A stretch of 64,000 nucleotides of DNA from Streptomyces sp. NBC_00237. GTDB taxonomy: Bacteria; Actinomycetota; Actinomycetes; Streptomycetales; Streptomycetaceae. The DNA lies in assembly GCF_026342435.1 (NCBI RefSeq), contig NZ_JAPEMT010000001.1:124001-188000 (forward strand). The letters run 5' to 3'. This document shows positions 42,928 through 51,118 of this stretch, in pieces. Under the pieces are notes generated by a model. That model was given only the letters and a program-made list of their open reading frames with translations. It was not told where the DNA came from and did not search any database. Both the position numbers and the translations under genes were made by a program. Each line of letters begins with the position of its first letter. Position 1 is the first letter of the stretch.

Positions 42928-45900
42928 TCAGCCGTAGTGCTCCACCCGCTGCTCCACCTGCTTGAGCAGCTCCGCGGCCTCATCGGAATCCTCGGCCAGG
43001 ACCTTGAGTTCGTCGACGAACGCTGCGAGCAGTGCCCGCCCCTCCTCCTTGCGGCCCCGGTCCTGTTCCGCCCAGGCGGACCGCAGGACGCAGCTCGCAC
43101 GCTCCGGCAGCTCTTCGGGTCCGAACTCGCGCAGTGCCTCCGCCGCCCGGATGCCCAACTCGGCGGCCTCGGCCTCCAGGCCGTCCTCGTTGTAGAGCAG
43201 TTGCGACAGCTGCGACCAGGTACGGGCCCGCTCCAGACGGTGCTCGGGCCCGTCCTCGTCCAGTGCCGCCAGGGCCTGGACCATCAACGCCCGCGCGCGG
43301 TCGACGTCGCCCAGCAGGCCGACGCCGTCCTCGTCCTCGCCGCCGACGCCGTCCTCGTCCTCGCCGCCGACGCCGTCCTCGTCGTACCGCGTCTCGACAG
43401 CGAGCCACGCCAACGCCCGCAGCGCGCGCACGTGCCCGAAGGTCTCACCCGCCTCCCGCCACAGCTCGACGGCCCGCTCGTACGCCTGCTCGGCCTGCTT
43501 CTCCAGACCGTCCGCGGCGGCGAGGCACTCGCCCGCCAGCATGGCCAACCGCGCCTTGGGCGCCGGGTGGTCCCAAGCCTCGGCCAGCTCCGCGGCCAGC
43601 AGGTACTGCTGGGCCGCCGCCTTCTCGTCGCCGAGCTGCCGCAGCATTCGCCCGAGCGTGTCCCGCGCGCGTACGGCCTGCTCGTCGCCGTGTTCCAGCA
43701 GGTCGGGCAGCGCCGACTCCAGGATCTCGGCGGCCTCCGCCGCCCGCCCGGTCTCGCCGAACGCCTGCGCCAGGACCAGCCGCGCATAGGCCCCCGCCCC
43801 GGCCCCCTCACCCGCCGCGTCGAACCAGTGCGCCGCCTCCAGCGCGTAGGTCGCCGCCTCGGACTCCTTGCCGTCCTGCTGGTAGAGCGCCTCCGCCAGG
43901 GTCAGCCGTACGGTGCCCAGTTCGTCGGCGTCCGTGAGATCGGCCGCGCACTCCAGCGCCGTACGGGACACTTCCTCCGCCAGGTCGGGGCGGCCCAGCA
44001 TCAGGCGCAGCCTGGCGAGCCGGGTCAGCGGCTCCACGGCCTCCCACGGCCTCCCCGTGTCCTGGTTCCGCCGGGCGGCGGAGATCAGCAGGGCCTCGGC
44101 GCGCTCCCCGTCCTGGGTGTTCACCGCCTCGTGCGCGAGCGCGGCCTCCGCCTCGGCGACCAGGTCGGCCAGGGCCCCGGCGTCCTCGACCGTGCCGTAC
44201 TCGGTGACGAAGCCGGACATCGCCGCGAGGAAGCGCGCACCGGCTTCCGCGTCGGAACCGCCGTCGTGCTCGGAACCGCCGCGGTGGGCGTGGGCCCGCT
44301 GGGCGACGAAGGCATCCAGCTTGATCCGGGTCAGGTCCAGCGTGGCCACCCGGCGCAGCCGCAGCGGGTCGTCGACGGGTATCTCCTCGACGAGCGTGGC
44401 CGCCGCGTCCAGTGCGGCCCGTATCTCCTCGTCGGGCGCGCCCTGCTGGACGGCTGCGACCGCGATCCGTACGCCGTTGACTGCGGCCCTGCCGGGCTCG
44501 TCGATCGCCCGGAATGCCGCCACGACCTCCTCGAACAGCCGCCGTGCCGTGCCGTCCTGGACAGGCTGCCCACCGGCACGGCCGATCGTGAGCGCACGGT
44601 GCTCCAGCAGTTCGGCGGAGAGCAGCCGGTCCGGCACCGAGGCGTCCTCGCGCGCGCTCAGCACCGCGATCCGCTCCCAGAGCTCTGCCGCGGCGGGGTG
44701 CCCGGCGGCCCTCAATTCCCTTGCCCGTACGGCGATGTCCTCGACGGTCTCGGCGGTGCTCGCCTCCGCCACGGACGGCGCGGGAGCAGCAGACCGCACA
44801 GAGGCACCAGGCCGTACGGAACCAGCCGCGACCGGTACCGCCGCCCGCACCCCCAGCGGCAGCACCTCCACCAGGGGGCGCTGCCCGAGCCGCGTCGCCA
44901 GCCGGGTCGAGCTGGCCGCCGTGCCGTTGCGGGCGTCGAAGCGGGCGGTGAGCGCGGTGAGGTCGGCCAGCAGCAGGTCGTGCAGTTCGGCGACCGTACG
45001 GTCGGTGCCCTGGTAGCGGGCCGCGGGAAGCGACCCGTGTCCCAGCTCCTTCAGCCGTCCCAGCAGCACCAGCGCTCCGCCACCGAAGCCCAGTTGGGCG
45101 TCCGCGTCGTTGAGCGGCCCCAGGTGGGTGGCGTGCTCGGCGAGGATCTCCAGGCCGCGCGCCTCGTTCCCGGTGAGCGCGCAGAACTCCAGGTGGTGGC
45201 CGATGCTGCGGAGCAGGCTCTCGTTGCCCTTGGCCATGCGGTAGCCGCGCAGGTGGCTCGCGCGGGCCTCGTCGAGGCGGCCTAGCCGGACCAGCGGAAC
45301 CAGTGCCTCCGCGAGTACCCGGTGCGGTTCCTCCGCGCACGTGTGCGTGCCGTCCAGCACCGGAGCCCACGTGTCGAGGGCCTTCTCGTCCTCGCCCCGG
45401 CGGGCCCAGTAGCCGCCCTGCTCGTTCAGTTCGCAGGCGTGGCAGTCGCTCATCTGGTCGCGGTCAGCGGCGGTCCACTCGGCGAGGTGCCGGTCGGCGG
45501 CCTCGTCGTCGCCGATCTCGTACGCGAGGTAGTACGCGGACTGGCGCACGGCGCGCGGGCTGTACCCGGCGACGGCGAACCGGCGGCCCATCTCCTGCTG
45601 CCACTGCCGGATGGAGTCCAGGGGTATCTCCGGCAGGTCGAGCATCCCGGAGCCGACCCACTTGAACCGCCAGTGCAGGCTCTGCACGTCCCACTGGTCG
45701 AAGCCGGACGGGTCGCGGTCCCACTCCTGGAGGAGGCGGGCGAACGGCACGATGAGCTTTCCGCGCTCGGTGGAGAACTCGTACGCGTCGATGAGGTTGA
45801 AGAGCGCGAGCCGGATCAGCTCGGCTTCGCCCGACTGCTCGGCGGCGGAGACCAGTTCCTCGGCACGGGAGTTGCGCGGCAGGCCGTTGGGGGACTCGCG

Positions 45901-45966
45901 GTTCTCCCAGATCGCCTGCCGTATTCGATCGGCCGACTGGGGCCCGGTGGACTCGGGGGTGCTCAC
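42928..45966 (-). CDS. Large TPR-repeat protein coupled to an HSP90 gene
   Basis: 1012 residues from GTG 45966, which overlaps the HSP90 stop (GTGA) and has GGAGGA upstream. Mostly alpha-helical with many degenerate TPR units; examples are ARLVLAQAFGETGRAAEAAEILESAL and YLLAAELAEAW in the C-terminal half. The N-terminal 300 residues hold a different helical domain (WRFKWVGSGMLDLPEIP; CHACELNEQGGYWARRGEDEKAL). A central Ala/Pro spacer and an acidic repeat GEDEDGVG (three copies) break it up. No catalytic motif is seen. TPR proteins are typical partners of HSP90, and coupled synthesis suggests a complex. Confidence 0.8.
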   Translation of the reverse strand: MSTPESTGPQSADRIRQAIWENRESPNGLPRNSRAEELVSAAEQSGEAELIRLALFNLIDAYEFSTERGKLIVPFARLLQEWDRDPSGFDQWDVQSLHWRFKWVGSGMLDLPEIPLDSIRQWQQEMGRRFAVAGYSPRAVRQSAYYLAYEIGDDEAADRHLAEWTAADRDQMSDCHACELNEQGGYWARRGEDEKALDTWAPVLDGTHTCAEEPHRVLAEALVPLVRLGRLDEARASHLRGYRMAKGNESLLRSIGHHLEFCALTGNEARGLEILAEHATHLGPLNDADAQLGFGGGALVLLGRLKELGHGSLPAARYQGTDRTVAELHDLLLADLTALTARFDARNGTAASSTRLATRLGQRPLVEVLPLGVRAAVPVAAGSVRPGASVRSAAPAPSVAEASTAETVEDIAVRARELRAAGHPAAAELWERIAVLSAREDASVPDRLLSAELLEHRALTIGRAGGQPVQDGTARRLFEEVVAAFRAIDEPGRAAVNGVRIAVAAVQQGAPDEEIRAALDAAATLVEEIPVDDPLRLRRVATLDLTRIKLDAFVAQRAHAHRGGSEHDGGSDAEAGARFLAAMSGFVTEYGTVEDAGALADLVAEAEAALAHEAVNTQDGERAEALLISAARRNQDTGRPWEAVEPLTRLARLRLMLGRPDLAEEVSRTALECAADLTDADELGTVRLTLAEALYQQDGKESEAATYALEAAHWFDAAGEGAGAGAYARLVLAQAFGETGRAAEAAEILESALPDLLEHGDEQAVRARDTLGRMLRQLGDEKAAAQQYLLAAELAEAWDHPAPKARLAMLAGECLAAADGLEKQAEQAYERAVELWREAGETFGHVRALRALAWLAVETRYDEDGVGGEDEDGVGGEDEDGVGLLGDVDRARALMVQALAALDEDGPEHRLERARTWSQLSQLLYNEDGLEAEAAELGIRAAEALREFGPEELPERASCVLRSAWAEQDRGRKEEGRALLAAFVDELKVLAEDSDEAAELLKQVEQRVEHYG
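43321..43392. repeat. 24-bp tandem repeat in the TPR gene
   Basis: Two exact 24-bp units at 43321 and 43345 and a partial third at 43369; together they encode the acidic DEDGVGGE repeats of the protein. Confidence 0.85.
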
Positions 45967-47843
45967 TTGCCGTCCTCCTTCTTCTCCGCGTCGGCGGCGT
46001 TCGCGATCGGGTGGGTCGCCCACTCCAGGAGGCCGAGGAAGGCCCGGTTGAGCAGCGAGGTGTCGGCGGGGCGCAGCGGGCGCTGCGACATCAGCAGGGC
46101 CTGGCCGTACAGCGACTCGACGGCCGTCCCCGCCAGGTCGGCTTCGGGTATCGCGGCGATCTTCCGGACCAGGGGGTTGTTGTGGTTGAGGACGAGACGG
46201 GCGCGGGGCACGGAGCCGCGCAGCGCGCCGAGGATGCCGGTCCACAGGCTGTCGGCGTTCGCCTCGGCGTCCGCACGGTCGCGTTCGTGCCGGGCCTGAC
46301 GGTCGTCGAGGAAGAGCGCGGGCACCGTCACCGGCTGGAACCCGCGCAGGACGACGTCGCAGCCCAGCGGGTCGAGCCGGGTCCTGGCGGTGGCGAGGAA
46401 GGAGGCGAAGGCCAGCTCCTGCTGCGGGGCGACCGGATCGAGGTGCGCGGTGACGGCCCCGGCGTCGAGCTCGCTGACCTTCACGTCCTTGCGCACCTGC
46501 GGCAGGAGTTCGACCAGTTCGGCGTCGTACGTGTAGCCGCCGTTGACCACTCCCAGACCGTGCGCGGCGGCGATCGGGGCGACCTGGCGGAACTCCTCCA
46601 CGGTGCGCGTGAAGTGCACCTCGGGATGGGCGCGGGCAAACTCGTCCAGGGTGAGCCGTCCGTCACTGGTCTCGAACGGCAGCCAGGGCAGCATCAGTTC
46701 CAGCAGGTCCGCGTCGTGCCGGGCGAGGGACTTCACACCCAGGTGGTGCACGGCGAGGAACGAGGCGAGCCGGTCCGGGTCACCGGCCGCGAGCTCGGCC
46801 AGCCACTCCCTGATCCGCATCCCCAGGGCTTCCCGTACGGCGTCCAGCGTCTCGTCGTCGTAGAGGTTCTCGCGGGACGCGGTGGGCCGGAGGGTGTCCG
46901 TGTCGAGGACGACGCGGACGAAGAAGGCCCAGTCGGGCAGCAGGTTGTCCGCGCGGTCGGTGAGCAGCATGCCCTTGAGGTAGACGCGGTGCGCGGCACG
47001 GTGGGCCGGGCTGGTCGCCGACGGCAGGACGTACGCGACGCCGCGCACCCCGGCGACCGGAAGGTCCAGGTCGATGCTGTCGAGCGGGGTGAACCCGAAG
47101 GTCTGCGCGCAGTGCCCGGCAAGCGCGACGCGGCGGGCCGTGGGCGTCGGGTACCCCCGGTCCCAGACGGCGGGCCGGTCGGTGACCGGGCGGACCCCGC
47201 CGTCGGGCCCGGTGAAGGTGACGTCGTACGGGAGCAGGGAGCCGAAGTCCTTCGCCAGCTCCTCCACGCGGGCGGCCTGCGTCCACTCTTCGGCACCGGG
47301 GCGCGGCTGGAGGTGCACGGTGGTGCCGGGCTCGGGGCGGGCGTCGTCGGGCAGCGTCCGTACGGTGTACGACCCGTCGTCGGCGGCGAGCCACTCCACG
47401 GGCGGCGCGTCGGGGGTGCGCGCGGACCGGGAGATGACGCGGATCTGCCGGGCGACCACGAAGCAGGCGAGCAGGCCGATGCCGAACTGGCCGAGGAACT
47501 CGCGGCGGGCACCCTCCAGGCCGTCCCGCTTGGAGCTGCGTCCGATGGTGGCGAGCAGGGTGTGCACCTCGTCGGAGGTGAGGCCGATACCGCTGTCCTC
47601 GATGGTGACGGCCCCGTCGGCGGCGGCGCTCAGCCGGATGCGGACCGGGGCTTCGGGGTCGAGGCCGCGGCGGGCGGTGGAGGCGTCCACGGCGTTCTGC
47701 AGCAGCTCGCGGACGTAGACGCGAGGGCTGGAGTACAGGTGGTGGGAGAGCAGGTCGACGAGACCGCGCAGGTCGACCTGGAAGGTGTTGACCTCGGGCT
47801 CGTCGGGATTCCGGGGGGTGTCTGTCTGCGTATTCGGGTTCAC
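45963..47843 (-). CDS. HSP90-family (HtpG-like) chaperone
   Basis: 626 residues from GTG 47843 (GAGGTGA upstream). The GHKL ATPase domain has VRELLQNAVDAS, IEDSGIGLTSDEV and GQFGIGLLACFVVA. The middle domain keeps the catalytic-loop Arg in TASRENLYDDETLDAVREAL. The C-terminal part is divergent from HtpG, and family members in actinobacteria are often called only HSP90 family protein. The upstream gene is divergent. The overlapping TPR gene suggests a dedicated co-chaperone or client. No HspR (HAIR) or CIRCE site is seen upstream. Confidence 0.9.
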   Translation of the reverse strand: MNPNTQTDTPRNPDEPEVNTFQVDLRGLVDLLSHHLYSSPRVYVRELLQNAVDASTARRGLDPEAPVRIRLSAAADGAVTIEDSGIGLTSDEVHTLLATIGRSSKRDGLEGARREFLGQFGIGLLACFVVARQIRVISRSARTPDAPPVEWLAADDGSYTVRTLPDDARPEPGTTVHLQPRPGAEEWTQAARVEELAKDFGSLLPYDVTFTGPDGGVRPVTDRPAVWDRGYPTPTARRVALAGHCAQTFGFTPLDSIDLDLPVAGVRGVAYVLPSATSPAHRAAHRVYLKGMLLTDRADNLLPDWAFFVRVVLDTDTLRPTASRENLYDDETLDAVREALGMRIREWLAELAAGDPDRLASFLAVHHLGVKSLARHDADLLELMLPWLPFETSDGRLTLDEFARAHPEVHFTRTVEEFRQVAPIAAAHGLGVVNGGYTYDAELVELLPQVRKDVKVSELDAGAVTAHLDPVAPQQELAFASFLATARTRLDPLGCDVVLRGFQPVTVPALFLDDRQARHERDRADAEANADSLWTGILGALRGSVPRARLVLNHNNPLVRKIAAIPEADLAGTAVESLYGQALLMSQRPLRPADTSLLNRAFLGLLEWATHPIANAADAEKKEDGK

Positions 47844-48205
47844 CGAATCACCTCGCGTCTGTGGATGGCTGCGTGGGCTCGGACGAATCGCTGGGTCCCC
47901 CCTGACGAATCGCGACGGCCGTCCGGCCCATGCCGCCGATCGCATCGCGACGGGCAGGACCCGGAATTGATGAACATCGTAGGTGGGGGCACTGACAATG
48001 CCCCAGGGAATTCCGACGGCGCGGGAACGGAACGAGAACGAAAGGGGAACGGCGCGGAGACGGCGCAGGGGGGACACAGGGGTGGCGCAGGGGGGACACG
48101 GGGACGGCACGGGCGGGCCGATGCCGGAACCTTACGCTCCGTATGCGCCCCCTCATATGTGCACCCTTTCGCACGTCCGTGCGCTTCATGCGGGAAGATG
48201 AAGCA
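47844..48205. promoter_or_regulatory. Divergent region HSP90 / HAD with direct repeats
   Basis: 362 bp with both promoters. GGCGCAGGGGGGACAC occurs at 48062-48077 and 48084-48099 (22-bp period) in a G-rich stretch. No heat-shock operator is recognised. Confidence 0.45.
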
Positions 48206-49084
48206 GTGACCTCAGCTACCGATCCCCGCCCCCGCCCGGCCGACGGGCACGGTGCCGCAGGCGCCACCGTGCCGGTCCGCCTGATCGCCACCGACCTGGA
48301 CGGCACGCTGCTGCGCGACGACAAATCCGTCTCCGAGCGCACCGTCGCCGCCCTGGCCGCCGCCGAAGCCGCCGGGATCGAGGTCTTCTTCGTCACCGGC
48401 CGCCCGGCCCGCTGGATGGACGTCGTCAGCGCGCACGTCCACGGGCACGGCCTGGCCATCTGCGCCAACGGCGCGGCCGTCGTCGACCTGCACGCGGGCG
48501 GCAAGATCATCGAGGTCCGTCCCTTGGAGCGCGCCGACGCCCGCGCGACCGTGGAGGCGCTCCGCGCCGCCGCGCCCGGCACGACCTTCGCCGTGGAACT
48601 GACCACGGGCATCCATTACGAGCCGGGCTACCCGCCGTTCCTGTTCGACCCGGCCGCGGGCATCGGAACCGCCGAAGAGCTGCTGCACGAGGAGGTCCCG
48701 GGAGAGGGCGCCCCCGTGGTGAAGCTGCTCGCCCACCACCCCGCGATCACCCCGGACGACTTCCTGGACCTGGCCAGGGAAGCCGTCGGCAGCCTCGGCA
48801 CGGTCACCCGCTCCAGCCCGACCGCGCTCCTGGAGATCAGCGGCCCCGGTGTCTCCAAGGCGAGCACCCTGGCCCGCTGCTGCGCCGAGCGCGGTATCGC
48901 CCCGGAGGAGGTCGTCGCCTTCGGCGACATGCCGAACGACATCGAGATGCTGGCCTGGGCGGGCCGCTCGTACGCCATGGGCAACGCCCACCCGGCGGTC
49001 CTGGCCGTCGCCTCGGGGCGTACGGCTCCCAACGAGGAGGACGGTGTCGCGGCGGTCATCGAGCAGATCCTCACCGAGCGGTAG
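48206..49084 (+). CDS. HAD-superfamily (Cof-type) phosphatase
   Basis: 292 residues from GTG 48206; an upstream in-frame ATG at 48188 is possible. Motif [15 protein letters not shown], motif II FFVTGRPARW, Lys in GPGVSKASTLARC, motif IV FGDMPNDIEMLAWAG. The C2B cap is present. It is a clear paralogue of the phosphatase after serS: the start of motif I and the FGDMPND block are almost the same. Substrate unknown. Confidence 0.9.
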   Translation: MTSATDPRPRPADGHGAAGATVPVRLIATDLDGTLLRDDKSVSERTVAALAAAEAAGIEVFFVTGRPARWMDVVSAHVHGHGLAICANGAAVVDLHAGGKIIEVRPLERADARATVEALRAAAPGTTFAVELTTGIHYEPGYPPFLFDPAAGIGTAEELLHEEVPGEGAPVVKLLAHHPAITPDDFLDLAREAVGSLGTVTRSSPTALLEISGPGVSKASTLARCCAERGIAPEEVVAFGDMPNDIEMLAWAGRSYAMGNAHPAVLAVASGRTAPNEEDGVAAVIEQILTER

Positions 49085-49122
49085 CACTGGCAGTACCCGT
49101 AGCGATAGCCACCGCAAGCGCT

Positions 49123-49163
49123 ACGGGTAAGGGGCGTACTCCGGGAGTACGCCCCTTACCCGT
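49123..49163. terminator. Terminator between convergent HAD and histidine kinase genes
   Basis: 18-bp perfect stem (49123-49140 with 49146-49163), 5-base loop. Confidence 0.9.
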
Positions 49164-49186
49164 GCCCACGTGCCGCACCCACCGCC

Positions 49187-50923
49187 CTACAGCGGCGCCT
49201 CCCACACCACCGTCGTCCCCCCGCCGTCCTCGCCCAGCCCCGGACCGTACGTGCTGGACCCGCCCAGCGCCTCGGCCCGCCGTCCCAGGTTCCGCAGACC
49301 GCTGCGCCTGCCGCCCTCCGGGATGCCGACCCCGTCGTCCGCGACGGTGAGCCGTACCGCACGCTGCCCGTCGTCCAGCACCGCCGTCGCGTCCACGACG
49401 ACCTCGATGCGGGACGCCTCGGCGTGCCGGAAGGCGTTCGACAGCGCCTCCCGCAGCGCCGCAATCAGGTTCTTGCCGGTCAGCTCGCCGACCAGCGCGT
49501 CCACCGGTCCCACGAAGTGGTGCGAGGGCTTGAAGCCCAGCGGCACCGCCGCCATGTTGATCTCCCGCAGCACCTTGGTGCGCAGCCCGGACGGCGCCTC
49601 GGCGGGCCCCTGCTGGAGGGCGAAGATCGCCGTGCGGATCTCCTGGATCGTCACGTCCAGTTCGTCCACCGCCTTGCCGACGCCCTCCTGGACCTCCGGC
49701 ACGACCGACCTGCGCTGGGCGCTCTCCAGCATCATCCCGGTCGCGAACAGCCGCTGGATGACGAGATCGTGCAGGTCACGGGCGATGCGATCGCGGTCCT
49801 CGTACACGGCGAGGCGTTCGCGGTCGCGCTGTGACTCGGCCATCACCAACGCCAGCGCCGCCTGCGAGGCGAACTGGGTGGCCAGCGTCCGCTCCGCCTC
49901 GGTGAACGTCTTCGCACCCCGCGCCCGAGGAGTCGCCAGCGCGCCCATCACCCGACCGCCGCTGTGCAGGGGGAGCAGCATGCTCGGCCCGTACCGCGCG
50001 GACAGCTTGGTGATCATGCGCGGGTCGGTGGCGGAATCGCTGACGAACACCGACTCGCCGCCCAGCAGCAGCCCCACGATCGGGCTCTCCGACGGCATCA
50101 CCTTGCCCAGCGCCTCACCGGGCCTGTCGGAGGAGACCGCCGCGATCTCCAGTCCGCCGTCCTCGGTGGGCAGCAGCACCATCCCGGCCGCCGAGTCCGC
50201 CAGCCGCCGCGCCTGCTCGGCGACCACGGTGAGCGCGTCGTCGACGTCACCGCCGGACAGCAGCGCCGTCGTCACGGCGACCGAGCCGTCGATCCACCGC
50301 TCCCGTTGCCGGGCCTCCTCGTAGAGACGGGCGTTGCCGATGGCGATCCCGGCCTCGGTGGCCAGCACCCGCAGCATGTGCAGGTCGTAGTCGTTGAACT
50401 CGCCGCCACCGTTCTTCTCGGCGAGGTAGAGGTTGCCGAAGATCTTGCCCTGCACCCTGATGGGCACCCCGAGGAAGGTCCGCATCGGCGGGTGGTGCGC
50501 GGGGAATCCGGCGAACCGGGGGTCGGCCGTCAGGTCCGCGAGCCGCAGCGGCTCCGGGTCCCTGATCAGCGCCCCGAGCAACCCCTTGTGCCCGTCGGGC
50601 AGCCGGCCGATGGCGGCGGCCTCCTCGACGGTCACTCCGTAGGTCACGAAGTCGGAGAGCCCGTCGCCCTCGTCGTCGACGACACCGATCGCCGCGTAGC
50701 GGGCGTCCGCCAGTTCGGCGGCGGTCTCACAGATGCGGTCGAGGGTGGAGTGCAGTTCGAGGCCCGTGCCCACCGACCGCATCGCCTCCAGCAGCTGCGG
50801 CACCCGTGCGGTGAGCTCGGTCGACAGCCCTTGCAGGCTGCGGGTCGCCTGAGTCGCGGCGTCGAGGGAGTCCTGTGGGGTGGACGAGTCGCCGGATACG
50901 AGCGGGTCCTGCTGCGCTGACAT
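49187..50923 (-). CDS. DosS/DevS-like two-GAF sensor histidine kinase
   Basis: 578 residues. GAF-A (about 55-200) has GFPAHHPPMRTFLGVPIRVQ, nearly the same as M. tuberculosis DosS around its heme ligand His; a heme b sensor of oxygen, NO or CO is predicted. GAF-B follows (about 215-365). The HisKA_3 site is RIARDLHDLVIQRLFATGM; the ATPase domain has ALREALSNAFRHAEAS and VADDGVGIPEGG. No membrane helix, so it is cytoplasmic. No response regulator is adjacent, making it an orphan kinase. It lies downstream of cydA-cydB-cydDC on the same strand, 195 bp away, which fits a redox role. Confidence 0.93.
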   Translation of the reverse strand: MSAQQDPLVSGDSSTPQDSLDAATQATRSLQGLSTELTARVPQLLEAMRSVGTGLELHSTLDRICETAAELADARYAAIGVVDDEGDGLSDFVTYGVTVEEAAAIGRLPDGHKGLLGALIRDPEPLRLADLTADPRFAGFPAHHPPMRTFLGVPIRVQGKIFGNLYLAEKNGGGEFNDYDLHMLRVLATEAGIAIGNARLYEEARQRERWIDGSVAVTTALLSGGDVDDALTVVAEQARRLADSAAGMVLLPTEDGGLEIAAVSSDRPGEALGKVMPSESPIVGLLLGGESVFVSDSATDPRMITKLSARYGPSMLLPLHSGGRVMGALATPRARGAKTFTEAERTLATQFASQAALALVMAESQRDRERLAVYEDRDRIARDLHDLVIQRLFATGMMLESAQRRSVVPEVQEGVGKAVDELDVTIQEIRTAIFALQQGPAEAPSGLRTKVLREINMAAVPLGFKPSHHFVGPVDALVGELTGKNLIAALREALSNAFRHAEASRIEVVVDATAVLDDGQRAVRLTVADDGVGIPEGGRRSGLRNLGRRAEALGGSSTYGPGLGEDGGGTTVVWEAPL

Positions 50924-51118
50924 GCCCTTGAGACTAGTTAGTCCGATTTAAAGGGGAAAGTCGACGTGCGCGCGGTTCGACCGCTTACGGTGCCGGTCGG
51001 CCGCTTACGGCCCCTCCGGGGTCCCCTCACGGCTCCGCCAAGCCACCATGCGAGGAACCACCCCCCGCAGCCGCGCCCTCCGCCCTTCGCCCGCTACCTC
51101 ACGGCCTGCGGCTTCTCC

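Noticed and set aside
47844..48000. Heat-shock operator (HAIR or CIRCE) before the HSP90 gene
   Set aside because: Neither CTTGAGT/ACTCAAG nor the CIRCE dyad was found in the gap.
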